Shown: positions 22,874-30,770 of the stretch, in pieces
How positions within the stretch are numbered: the stretch's first letter is position 1
How the letters are laid out: every line of letters starts with the position of its first letter
NCBI GenBank assembly: GCA_934569045.1
Contig: CAKTJX010000022.1
Span: 1 to 42,263, forward strand
Length of the DNA stretch: 42,263 bases
From: an uncultured Oscillospiraceae bacterium
Lineage (GTDB): Bacteria; Bacillota; Clostridia; Oscillospirales; Oscillospiraceae
Direction of reading: 5' to 3'
Notes under the pieces: generated by a model
The model's input: the letters and a program-made list of their open reading frames with translations, nothing else
Databases searched by the model: none
Told to the model about the DNA's origin: nothing
Program-made: the position numbers and the translations under genes

Positions 22874-24003
22874 GGCTTTTTCCCCGCGGTCTCCAGGAGC
22901 ATTGCTTCCATCTTGTCCATGCACTGCTGCTGGTCAAACTGTCCCGCCGCGTTCTCGGCGTAGGTTTTGCCCCAGCGCTGCCGCTCCTCGGGATGGTCCA
23001 GCCACCAGTCGATTTTCGCCGCCAGATTTTCCGGGGAATCGAACCGGAAAAGGCTTCTGTCCGTCAGGGCATAGGCCTTGGTGGCGCAGCGGGGGGAATC
23101 GGAGATTATGGGCACCAGGCCGCAGGAGATGGCCTCCAGGCAGGAGATCCCCTCCGCCTCCATGGCGGCGCTGTGGACGTACAGATCGGCGTAGTTCAGC
23201 AGCTCCACCATCTCCCCATGGGGGAAGAAGCCGAATCTTGGGGCAATGGGCAGCTTTTTCGCCAGGGCGCGCAGCTGCTTTTCCTTGGGGCCGGAGCCCG
23301 CCAAGATCAGTTGAATCCTATCGCGATAGCGGGAGCGGTTTACTGCCTCAATGAGCACCGCCTGATTCTTCTCCTTGGAATAGCGGCCTGTGGCAACAAC
23401 CACGAACCGATCCCGGTAGGCTGCGGGCTTTTCCACAGGCCGGGGGCGGAACTCCGCGTTGACCCCGTTGGAGATCACATAGCCATTGGTGGGGCCGTAC
23501 ATCCCCTCGTACAGATCCCGCAGGAACTGGGTGGGATAGTGGATGGCGTCCACCTGGCTGTACTCCTTGGCGAACAGGCAGTAGGTCAGCCGGTTGGCCG
23601 GGTAACAGTTCTGCAAAAAGATATGGCTGGTAAAATTCTCCGCCATGGCGTGAAAGCCGGCGCTGACGGGAATTCCCATCTGTTTGGCAAAAAAGGTCGC
23701 CCGGCGGCCCAGGATAAAGGGCAGCATCACATGAACGATATCCGCCCCCGCAATGGCCCCGCGGATAACCCCATCATCCGGCTTTGCCAGCTGCACGCCG
23801 TTGCTGGCCACATATCCATTAAAAATTCCCAGATTCCGGGTGGGCACCACGGCATAGCCGGGGACGCCCCGTTTCTCCTGATCCGGGCACAGGATGGTTA
23901 CCTCATGGCCCTTGGCCTTCAGCGCCCGGATCAGATTCATTGCCGCCAGGGTTGTGCCGTTGTTTTCCTCTCCCAGGACATCACAGACAATGGTGATCTT
24001 CAT
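22858..24003 (-). CDS. GT4 family glycosyltransferase, diacylglycerol glucosyltransferase-like
   Basis: A 381-aa GT-B fold enzyme. The N-terminus MKITIVCDVLGEENNGTT binds the acceptor. The C-terminal domain has the GT4 nucleotide-sugar site: VVVATGRYSKEKNQ, LILAGSGPKEKQL and the E-x7-E stretch AEGISCLEAISCGLVPI. The closest families I recall are 1,2-diacylglycerol 3-glucosyltransferases. GAGAGGAAA precedes the ATG at 24003. Cotranscribed with the acyltransferase that overlaps its end. Confidence 0.88.
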   Translation of the reverse strand: MKITIVCDVLGEENNGTTLAAMNLIRALKAKGHEVTILCPDQEKRGVPGYAVVPTRNLGIFNGYVASNGVQLAKPDDGVIRGAIAGADIVHVMLPFILGRRATFFAKQMGIPVSAGFHAMAENFTSHIFLQNCYPANRLTYCLFAKEYSQVDAIHYPTQFLRDLYEGMYGPTNGYVISNGVNAEFRPRPVEKPAAYRDRFVVVATGRYSKEKNQAVLIEAVNRSRYRDRIQLILAGSGPKEKQLRALAKKLPIAPRFGFFPHGEMVELLNYADLYVHSAAMEAEGISCLEAISCGLVPIISDSPRCATKAYALTDRSLFRFDSPENLAAKIDWWLDHPEERQRWGKTYAENAAGQFDQQQCMDKMEAMLLETAGKKPCPGK

Positions 24004-24047
24004 AGCGGTTTCCTCTCTCTTTCCCGTTTTTTCCACAGTAGGGAGTT

Positions 24048-24076
24048 ATTATACGGGAAATGGGCGAAAAAGTAAA
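24048..24076 (-). promoter_or_regulatory. Promoter for the glycosyltransferase/acyltransferase pair
   Basis: Minus strand TTTACT (24076-24071), 17-nt spacer, TATAAT (24053-24048). Same -35 type as the O-antigen-ligase-like gene. Confidence 0.7.
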
Positions 24077-24134
24077 CAAGTATTTCCCGATATCTGCGCA
24101 AACATAAGCAAACGGACGGTTTTGATAAAATACT

Positions 24135-25241
24135 TCAGCGCTCCCAGGAGAAGCCGGAGAAGACGGGCTCCCCCGTATAGGTGTTGGCCTGCCGCTCGCC
24201 CCGGAGTACTGCCAGCACCGCATCCGCCATGGCCTCCTGCTCGCACTCGCCGGGGTACACGGAAACGGGGGCAATCCAGCCGCAGCGCTGCTCCACGCCC
24301 TTCAGAATATCCTCATAGCGCATCAGCCCGCCGGTCAGCAGGATGCCGTCCACCCTGCCCTCCAGCACGGCGGCCATGCCGCCGATGGACTTGCAGAGCT
24401 GATAGATCATGGTATTCCAGATGGTCACGGCCTTGGGGTCCCCGGCCTCTACCAGAGCATGGACCTTTGCCGCGTCCGAGGTGCCAAAGTGGCTGACAAA
24501 GCCGCCGGAACGGGACAGCATGGCCCGCATCTCCCCGGTGGTATGCCCCTCGTCCAGGTATTGCAGCACCTCCATAACGGGGATGGAGCCCAGGCGGGTG
24601 GGGGTGAAGGGGCCGTCGCCGCCGGCGCCCTCGGTGCTGTCAATCATCTTCCCTTTGGCGTGGGCGGTCACGGTGATGCCGCCGTCCACATGGCAGACGA
24701 TGAGGTTCAGGTCTTCATAGCGTTTCCCCAGCTTCTTGGCGTGGATGGCCGCGATGCCCTTCTGGTTCAGCACATGGGTCTGGGCCCGGCGGTACAGCCC
24801 CGCAATGCCCGTGGGCCGGGCATAGTCGCAGAGCTCGTCCACATTGGTGGGGTTCACGGTGTACATCTTTCCCCCGTAGCTCCGGCACAGGTCGTAGGCC
24901 AGCATAACCCCCAGCTTGGCCGGGTGGTCGCTGCCGCCCAGGTCCTTGGCAGTGTCCTCCACCAGCCGGGCATCGATGGCCATGACCCCCGCTTTCTGGG
25001 AATAGGCGCAGCCGCCACGGCCAATGAACACATCCATATCCCCCGGCTTCAGACCGTGCTCCTTCAGAAAGTCCAGGATCACCTGCCGCCGCATGGGCAG
25101 CTGGTCATTGGTGGTGGGGTATTTCAGCAGCTCCGGGGCATCGTGGAAAATGCTCTCGGTAAATACGTTTTTCTCGTTCTCAAAGCAGCTCACCTTGGTA
25201 GAGGTGGAGCCGGGGTTGATAACCAGCATTTTGTAAATCAT
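24135..25241 (-). CDS. buk: Butyrate kinase
   Basis: A 368-aa ASKHA-fold kinase converting butyryl phosphate and ADP to butyrate and ATP. Motifs: phosphate-1 loop VINPGSTSTKVS at the N-terminus, IGRGG near residue 74, NPTNVDELC, CHVDGGITVTAHAKGKMID and the adenosine motif LTGGLMRYEDI. Length is normal for Buk. The usual partner phosphotransbutyrylase (ptb) is not beside it. It lies 15 bases after the ABC-F gene on the same strand, so it may be cotranscribed with it. It could also be a branched-chain fatty-acid kinase; the two cannot be separated here. Confidence 0.93.
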   Translation of the reverse strand: MIYKMLVINPGSTSTKVSCFENEKNVFTESIFHDAPELLKYPTTNDQLPMRRQVILDFLKEHGLKPGDMDVFIGRGGCAYSQKAGVMAIDARLVEDTAKDLGGSDHPAKLGVMLAYDLCRSYGGKMYTVNPTNVDELCDYARPTGIAGLYRRAQTHVLNQKGIAAIHAKKLGKRYEDLNLIVCHVDGGITVTAHAKGKMIDSTEGAGGDGPFTPTRLGSIPVMEVLQYLDEGHTTGEMRAMLSRSGGFVSHFGTSDAAKVHALVEAGDPKAVTIWNTMIYQLCKSIGGMAAVLEGRVDGILLTGGLMRYEDILKGVEQRCGWIAPVSVYPGECEQEAMADAVLAVLRGERQANTYTGEPVFSGFSWER

Positions 25242-25256
25242 GTCTGTCTTCCTTCC

Positions 25257-27029
25257 TTATTGCTTCGCGATCTGCTCTGCCAGATCCGTTAAATACATCC
25301 AGCGCTCTTCCTTCTCTTCCAGCTGCCGCTCCAGCTCCTCCTGCTGCCCCATGAGCTCCTGGAGCCTCGTAAAGTCGCTGCCGCTCGCGTCCTGCTGGCG
25401 GTGGTTTTCCGCCAGGGCCGCCTCCAGAGCGGCGATATCCGACTCGATGGTGTCAAACTCCCGCTGCTCCTTGAAGGTAAACTTCAGCTTCCGGTTCTTG
25501 GGCTTCTCTGTGGTGTTTTGGGGCTTTTTCTCTGTCTTTTCCGTCCGCTTCTCCGCGGCCTCCAGGTAATCGGAATAGCCGCCGGGATACTCCCGGACGA
25601 CTCCGCCGGGCTCCACCGCAAAGACCCGGCTGCACAGCCGGTCCAGAAAATACCGGTCATGGGACACGGCGATAATGGCCCCCGGGAAGGTTTCCAGATA
25701 GTCCTCCAGCACCGTCATGGTGGGGATATCCAGGTCGTTGGTGGGCTCGTCCAGCAGGAGCACATTGGGTGCCGCCGCCAGAATGCCCAGCAGGAACAGC
25801 CGCCGCCGTTCCCCGCCAGAGAGCTTGCCGATGGGCCGGTGCTGCAGGGGGCCGGAAAACAGGAATTTATCCATGAGCTTGGAGGCGGTGAGCGTCCCTT
25901 CCGGTGTCTCGATCCGGTCTCCCTGCTCCTTCACATAGTCCAGTGCGGTCTGGTTGGAGTTCAGCTCCGCGGCGTGCTGGGAGAAATACCCCAGCTTCAC
26001 AGTGTCCCCCACCGTCACCGTGCCCTCGTCCGGGGACAGCACCCCGGCAATCAGATTTAGCAGGGTGGACTTTCCCGCGCCGTTGCCGCCGACTATGCCG
26101 ATGCGGTCTGTCCGCTGCAGGAGAAAATCGAAGTGCCGCAGCACCCATTTCCCGTCAAAGCACTTGCCAGCGTCCCGGAATTCCACCGTCTTTTTGCCCA
26201 GCCGGGAGGAAAGGGCCTGAATGGAGCCCAGGCTCTGCTCCGTCTGGGGCGGCTGGGCGGCCTTCAGCGCGGCGTACCGCTCCAGCCGCTCCCGGCTTTT
26301 CGTTCCACGGGCGCAGGGGCCTTGCAGCACCCATTGGAGCTCCCGGCGCAGGACGGATTGGCGCTTGCGCTCCGAGGCGGCGTCCATCTCCTCCCGGCGG
26401 GCCTTGCCATCCAGATAGGCGGAATAGCCGCCCTCATAGAGGTAGAGCTTTCCGAAGCTCAGCTCCGCCGTCCGGTCCGCCACCCGCTCCAGAAAATACC
26501 GGTCATGGGTCACCAGCAGAATGCCGCCGGTGAAGCGCTGCAAATAATTTTCCAGCCAGCCGATCATCTCCGCGTCCAGGTGGTTGGTGGGCTCGTCCAG
26601 CAGCAGTAAATCCGCCGGATGCACCAGGCAGGCAGCCAGAGCCACCCGCTTGCGCTGGCCGCCGGACAGGGTGCCCATTTTCTGGGTCGTATCCGGGATG
26701 CCAAGCCTCGTCAGAATCTCCACCGCCTCATACCGGGCGATCTCCCGGGCCGTGGGGTCCAGCCCCGCCTCCACCTGCTCCATCACCGTGTTCTCCGAAT
26801 CAAAGGGCGGGTCCTGGGGCAGGTAGCCCAGGCGCACATTGGGATCATAGCTGACGCTTCCCTCGTCCGGCCGCTCTTTTCCGGCGGCAAGCCGTAGGAA
26901 TGTGGACTTTCCGCAGCCGTTGACACCGACCACGCCCACCCGGTCCCCGGCCTTCATATAAAACGTCACCTGATCCACCAGCGTCCGGTCCCCATAGGTC
27001 TTACGGACACCCTCCATATTCAACAGCAT
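25257..27029 (-). CDS. ABC-F family ATPase, Uup type
   Basis: A 590-aa soluble protein with two ABC domains in tandem and no membrane segment. Domain 1: Walker A GVNGCGKSTF, LSGGQRKRVALAACL, LLLLDEPTNHLD. Domain 2: GGNGAGKSTLL, LSGGERRRLFLLGIL, VLLLDEPTNDLD. The C-terminus is charged and coiled-coil-like (about 515-590), as in Uup. ABC-F proteins act on ribosomes or, for Uup, on branched DNA and ribosome stability. GAAGGAG lies upstream of the ATG at 27029, and an extended -10 (TGCTATGAT) is present at about 27058-27050. Confidence 0.92.
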   Translation of the reverse strand: MLLNMEGVRKTYGDRTLVDQVTFYMKAGDRVGVVGVNGCGKSTFLRLAAGKERPDEGSVSYDPNVRLGYLPQDPPFDSENTVMEQVEAGLDPTAREIARYEAVEILTRLGIPDTTQKMGTLSGGQRKRVALAACLVHPADLLLLDEPTNHLDAEMIGWLENYLQRFTGGILLVTHDRYFLERVADRTAELSFGKLYLYEGGYSAYLDGKARREEMDAASERKRQSVLRRELQWVLQGPCARGTKSRERLERYAALKAAQPPQTEQSLGSIQALSSRLGKKTVEFRDAGKCFDGKWVLRHFDFLLQRTDRIGIVGGNGAGKSTLLNLIAGVLSPDEGTVTVGDTVKLGYFSQHAAELNSNQTALDYVKEQGDRIETPEGTLTASKLMDKFLFSGPLQHRPIGKLSGGERRRLFLLGILAAAPNVLLLDEPTNDLDIPTMTVLEDYLETFPGAIIAVSHDRYFLDRLCSRVFAVEPGGVVREYPGGYSDYLEAAEKRTEKTEKKPQNTTEKPKNRKLKFTFKEQREFDTIESDIAALEAALAENHRQQDASGSDFTRLQELMGQQEELERQLEEKEERWMYLTDLAEQIAKQ

Positions 27030-27092
27030 GTCTTCTGCTCCTTCGACAGTTTGGCCCTATCATAGCACATTTTTTTCCGGAATTCCATCACG

Positions 27093-27118
27093 AAAAATGC
27101 CGCCCCAAACGGGGCGGC
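27093..27118 (-). terminator. Terminator on the minus strand
   Basis: Stem GCCGCCCC (27099-27106) with 27111-27118, 4-nt loop, followed on the minus strand by ATTTTT. It ends transcription coming from the yhcH-type gene and the family 2 element. Confidence 0.75.
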
Positions 27119-27133
27119 AGAAAAGAGTTGGGG

Positions 27134-27298
27134 CCCGTAGGGGCGGCTATCAGCCGCCCGGAAACGACCGGGCCTGAGCGTTTCATTTTCACAGCTCGCT
27201 TTCGATACCTTCCGGGCGGCTGGTAGCCGCCCCTACGAGGCTCAAAAGTTCTAAAATTCCCAGAATATCCGTGAATTTTTTGAATATCTCAACGATGG
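27134..27298 (-). repeat. Palindromic intergenic element, family 2, copy 2
   Basis: Inverted relative to copy 1 at 21391-21550. It contains GTAGGGGCGGCTATCAGCC and, facing it, TCCGGGCGGCTGGTAGCCGC. The complement of 27200-27298 aligns with the 21391-21490 flank almost base for base (for example GTATCGAAAG here, GTGTCGAAAG there). It lies just after the yhcH-type stop codon. Confidence 0.8.
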
Positions 27299-27305
27299 AT
27301 TTGCA

Positions 27306-27752
27306 TTACAGCTTCACCTTAAAGACGCACTTGCGGACCTGCTGGGGCTTGCTGACGCAGATGCCGGGTGCGTGGGCATCTCCCGGGAACAGCACAGCGA
27401 ATTTGCCGGGCTTCAGGGTGATATAGTCCATAGGCCCGTGGTAGAACCAGATATCCCCCTCCGGCTTGGCCTGAACCTCCTCGGTCATCTCCTCCAGAGC
27501 GCCGACACCCATCTTCTCCTGGCCCTCCAGGACCATCTGGATGTCTGCATAGACCCTGTGGGCCTCCGGGGTATCGTTGTCCGGCTTGTTTTCGTAGGTC
27601 TGCACAAAGTAGAAGAGATTGCTTCCATCCACCTCTACTTTGGTATCCGGCACCTTGGAAAAGTCCGTATCCCGCAGCACCGTCAGAGCCTTGTACAGGC
27701 CGGGGTGGGTGGTTTTGTACTGGTCGATATGCTCCAGGCTGTCAAAAATCAT
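27306..27752 (-). CDS. YhcH/YjgK/YiaL family protein (DUF386)
   Basis: A 148-aa cupin-like protein. Conserved family residues are visible: EAHRVYADIQMVLEG, then PGKFAVLFPGDAHAPG, with His residues suited to metal binding. Members occur with sialic-acid, beta-galactoside or sugar-acid operons, and an epimerase- or sugar-handling role has been proposed. Here it is alone, with AGGAGGAACCAACC before the ATG and a good promoter. Substrate unknown. Confidence 0.9.
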   Translation of the reverse strand: MIFDSLEHIDQYKTTHPGLYKALTVLRDTDFSKVPDTKVEVDGSNLFYFVQTYENKPDNDTPEAHRVYADIQMVLEGQEKMGVGALEEMTEEVQAKPEGDIWFYHGPMDYITLKPGKFAVLFPGDAHAPGICVSKPQQVRKCVFKVKL

Positions 27753-27795
27753 GGTTGGTTCCTCCTAAGCATTGTATTTGTATATGCTCTTTCTG

Positions 27796-27824
27796 ATTAT
27801 ACCTGATTTTCTTTCCATCGGCAA
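27796..27824 (-). promoter_or_regulatory. Promoter for the YhcH-type gene
   Basis: Minus strand TTGCCG (27824-27819), 17-nt spacer, TATAAT (27801-27796). Confidence 0.7.
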
Positions 27825-27958
27825 GGTTTTTGGAAAGTTTTTTCATTGTGGACGGATTGGTATTTGCTTAACAGATTCCAGGCACGTTTTGTATATCGCC
27901 TGATTGCGAACTGTCTTTTCTTATGTATTTACAGTCCCGTCCCAATTTCCGATCTTTC

Positions 27959-28405
27959 TTATATACCCGTACCGCTAAGCTGTGACAAGGTGGTATCCTC
28001 CCGGCACTTGATCCCATGTTCTCTTGCGTAGGCCATCGCCGTCGAACCCGCTGTACAATTGTCTTCCAGCTTGTTCAGCGTATTTTTATGATAGAGATTC
28101 AGTGAGGAACGGCCTCCGGGAACGAGAAGCCAGGCGCTGTAGCCGTTGGTAACGGAGAGAATCCCCCGGGATAAGGTCAGGTTTTGGCCATACTCTGCTG
28201 CCAGACGCTCGATGTCCTTCCGAGCCGTGCGGTACTGAACGGAAACCGGGGAGCAGAACTGGCAAAACCGGTACTGTCCGCTGTACAGCATGGCAGGCTC
28301 CAGCTCCATAGATTCCGCCTTATCCGGATGGCCGCCAAGATAGGGGCAGAACGAATAATGGGCAACAGTGCTTCTTTTCGTCCGGTAAAAGCGCTCTGTT
28401 TTCAA
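27959..28405 (-). CDS. Unrecognised 148-aa cysteine-containing protein, TTG start
   Basis: The minus-strand frame has no ATG near its beginning, but a TTG at 28405 follows AAAGGAGGG with a 7-nt spacer, giving a 148-aa protein beginning MKTERFYRTKR. It has SFCPYLGG near residue 20 and a CQFC pair (RFCQFCSP near residue 50). The later part is mixed polar with TNGYSAWLLVPGG near residue 90. No family is recognised. The CxxC with an upstream Cys could bind metal. Upstream, TTGGAT and TATATG with a 16-nt spacer may be its promoter. It diverges from the hydrolase gene. Function not assigned. Confidence 0.6.
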   Translation of the reverse strand: MKTERFYRTKRSTVAHYSFCPYLGGHPDKAESMELEPAMLYSGQYRFCQFCSPVSVQYRTARKDIERLAAEYGQNLTLSRGILSVTNGYSAWLLVPGGRSSLNLYHKNTLNKLEDNCTAGSTAMAYAREHGIKCREDTTLSQLSGTGI

Positions 28406-28542
28406 AAGGAATCCCTCCTTTACGACTTCATTTTCGATTACATATACTGTACCACATTCTGTATCCAACACGCAAGGGGCTTTTTCCCCATAATCGGGAA
28501 GCGGAACTCCCGTCCGTCCCCGCAAATCCCTCCCCGGGCATA

Positions 28543-28571
28543 TTGACAACCCCTGATTTGGCGGGTAAAAT
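28543..28571 (+). promoter_or_regulatory. Promoter for the alpha/beta hydrolase - rsgA pair
   Basis: TTGACA at 28543-28548, 17-nt spacer, TAAAAT at 28566-28571. It overlaps the in-frame ATG at 28570, which argues for a later translation start. Confidence 0.75.
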
Positions 28572-28605
28572 GATTCTAGAATTAACCTATTATGAACAAG
28601 GGGAA

Positions 28606-29520
28606 ATGCAATTGAGGAAGCAAAATGAAAATGATCTGCTGGAGGAAACCCTGGCCATTGCCGAGCAGGGATACGCGGAGGCCTATTCCTTTTTGCGCAA
28701 TGCCTACGAGCGAAACGCCGAAAATCTGGGGCCCCAGGCCTTCTATTTTCTCGCCTGTCTGGCAGGCGGGGCGGGGATGCCGGAGGCGGCTCTGGAGTGG
28801 CTGCGAAAGGCCATTGCGGAAAAGGGCTGGTGGTATCGCCCGGAGGTGCTGGAGGACGATGATCTGGCGGCGCTGAACGGAAATGCCGCTTTTCTCGCGC
28901 TGAAGGCCCTGTCGGATGCCCGCTACGCCTCCGCCAGCGGGCAGGCCCGGGCGGTGTTCTCCTGGGAACGAAAAACCGCGGACAAGGTGTTTCTGGCTGT
29001 GCACGGCAATACGCAGAACGCGCAGACGGCACGGGCGGATTGGGCCCCGGTATTTGCGGAAGCGGATTCCTGGCAGATTGAAACCATCCAGAGCGCCGAG
29101 CCGGATGGGTACGGAACCTATCGCTGGAGCTACGACAGCACCGCCTATCTGCCGGTGGCAGAGGCCATGGAAAGGCTGCGGGGTGCAGGCTATTCGGAAA
29201 TCGTATGCGGTGGATTTTCTGCCGGATGTGATATGCTGCTGCGCGCCGTCACCCTGACCCCAGCCCGATGCGGCGCACTGATTCTGCAAAGCCCATGGCT
29301 CCCGGTGCTGGAAGCCCAAGGGGATGCCGTGGTTTCCGCGCTCCGGCAGAAGGGCATCGCCCTGCGCCTGCTCTGCGGCTCGGAGGACGAGGACTGCCTG
29401 CCCATGGCGAAGCAGCTCTATGACGCTGCCAAACGGGAGGGTCTGGACGCAAAGCTCACCATTCAGGCGCACACACGCCATCAGTTCCCCGCGGAACCGT
29501 ATCCGTTCTCCTGCTTATAA
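28606..29520 (+). CDS. Alpha/beta hydrolase family protein with N-terminal helical repeat region
   Basis: About 304 aa. Residues 1-110 are helical and TPR/Sel1-like (LAIAEQGYAEAYSFLRNAYERN, then PEAALEWLRKAIAEKGW). Residues about 120-300 are an alpha/beta hydrolase domain: KVFLAVHGN (oxyanion region), nucleophile elbow CGGFSAGCD with Ser, acidic LLCGSEDED, and His in HTRHQFP. The start is uncertain. ATG 28606 is used, but AAGGGG is spaced better (8 nt) for the TTG at 28612, and an ATG at 28570 lies inside the -10 box. It is followed 16 bases later by rsgA. Substrate unknown. Confidence 0.78.
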   Translation: MQLRKQNENDLLEETLAIAEQGYAEAYSFLRNAYERNAENLGPQAFYFLACLAGGAGMPEAALEWLRKAIAEKGWWYRPEVLEDDDLAALNGNAAFLALKALSDARYASASGQARAVFSWERKTADKVFLAVHGNTQNAQTARADWAPVFAEADSWQIETIQSAEPDGYGTYRWSYDSTAYLPVAEAMERLRGAGYSEIVCGGFSAGCDMLLRAVTLTPARCGALILQSPWLPVLEAQGDAVVSALRQKGIALRLLCGSEDEDCLPMAKQLYDAAKREGLDAKLTIQAHTRHQFPAEPYPFSCL

Positions 29521-29536
29521 GAAAGGAGAAATGGCC

Positions 29537-30532
29537 ATGAGCGAATCGCGCGCAAGAGTGATCTCTCAGGAAAAGGGAATCTATAAAATCAGCAACGGAA
29601 CGGAGGTAAAGCCGGCATCCGTTTCCGGGAAATACCGGTATGAAGCCCAGACCGTTTCCGACTATCCCGCCGTGGGCGATTATGTCCTGGCGGACTGGCC
29701 GGAGAGCGGCGATCCGGCGGTGATCCGCAGTCTTTTCCCCCGGAAAAGCTGCTTTCTCCGAAAGGCTGCCGGAACCGGGAAGCAGGAGCAGGTCGTTGCC
29801 GCGAATATCGATACGGTGCTGATCTGTATGTCGCTGAACCAGAATTTCAACCTCCGGCGGCTGGAGCGCTATCTCTCCATTACCTACGACAGCGGGGCCG
29901 CGCCCGTTGTGGTGCTTACCAAGGCGGATCTGTGCCGGGATGTGGATGACAAAGTGGCCGAAGTGCGAAAGGTTGCCCCCGGCGTAGAAATTCTGGCGGT
30001 TTCATCGCTGGGCGGGGATTATGCCGCAGTGCGGCAATACCTTCTTCCCGGCAAGACCGTTGCCTTTCTGGGCTCCTCCGGTGTGGGGAAATCCACACTG
30101 ATCAACAAGCTCACCGGAACCGACAGTCTCGCCACCGGTGCCATCGGCAATGATGACAAGGGCCGCCACACCACTACTCACCGGGAGCTGCTCCCACTTT
30201 CCAACGGCGCGTTTGTCATCGACACGCCCGGTATGCGGGAGCTCGGAATGTGGGACAGTGGAGACGGAATTGACGCGGCATTTCGGGATATCGAAGCGCT
30301 GTCCCGCACATGCCGGTTTTCCGACTGCACCCACACCACCGAACCCGGCTGCGCCATCCGAAAGGCCCTGGCGGACGGAACGCTGGATGCCGCCCGGTGG
30401 GAATCCTTCCAGAAGCTGAACGCGGAAAACAAAACCTCCGCGGACAGCAGCCGTTATCTGGAGGCCAAGCGGGAAAAATTCAAGGAGATCTCAAAGATCA
30501 ATAAGGCAGGAAGAAAAAGCGGACGGCTGTAG
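29537..30532 (+). CDS. rsgA: Ribosome small-subunit-dependent GTPase A
   Basis: A 331-aa circularly permuted GTPase that helps mature the 30S subunit. An OB-fold comes first (residues 1-75). The G motifs appear in permuted order: G4 LTKADL, then G1 GSSGVGKSTLINKL, G3 DTPGMRELG, and the C-terminal zinc finger CRFSDCTHTTEPGC. ATG 29537 is chosen over ATG 29531 because AAAGGAG is 8 nt from it. Coupling to an alpha/beta hydrolase is unusual; rsgA commonly sits with rpe and thiN in a serine/threonine kinase cluster, so this may be a second copy. Confidence 0.93.
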   Translation: MSESRARVISQEKGIYKISNGTEVKPASVSGKYRYEAQTVSDYPAVGDYVLADWPESGDPAVIRSLFPRKSCFLRKAAGTGKQEQVVAANIDTVLICMSLNQNFNLRRLERYLSITYDSGAAPVVVLTKADLCRDVDDKVAEVRKVAPGVEILAVSSLGGDYAAVRQYLLPGKTVAFLGSSGVGKSTLINKLTGTDSLATGAIGNDDKGRHTTTHRELLPLSNGAFVIDTPGMRELGMWDSGDGIDAAFRDIEALSRTCRFSDCTHTTEPGCAIRKALADGTLDAARWESFQKLNAENKTSADSSRYLEAKREKFKEISKINKAGRKSGRL

Positions 30533-30545
30533 GCGGTACTTGCGG

Positions 30546-30693
30546 TAAATTGGGGTTTGTCGAAGTAACTGAGTGCCCTGTTGAACGTATGCCCCCGGAG
30601 GGAAACCCCAACCTTCTTGGGGAAGGTTGGGGCTCCTTTTTTGAGGGTATACGTTCAACCGGGCACACAATTACTTCCACAAACCCCAATTTA
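30546..30693. repeat. Palindromic intergenic element, family 1, copy D (most complete)
   Basis: A 148-bp element with terminal inverted repeats of about 46 bp: TAAATTGGGGTTTGTCGAAG at the left matches the complement of CTTCCACAAACCCCAATTTA at the right with one change. The pairing continues inward through GTTGAACGTAT, and the tip is an AACCTTCTTGGGGAAGGTT hairpin. Because of the symmetry, both strands encode nearly the same short peptide. Confidence 0.85.
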
Positions 30694-30716
30694 CATATCT
30701 CTTCCCCCGTACAAAA

Positions 30717-30756
30717 AGCACACCCCTTCCTTCCATCCGGAAAGAACGGGTGTGCT
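30717..30756. terminator. Terminator between rsgA element and alaX
   Basis: Stem AGCACACCC (30717-30725) with 30748-30756, 22-nt loop that contains a smaller TTCC/GGAA stem. An A run on the left gives a T run for the minus-strand alaX gene. Confidence 0.65.
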
Positions 30757-30770
30757 CTTCTATTCCTCTG

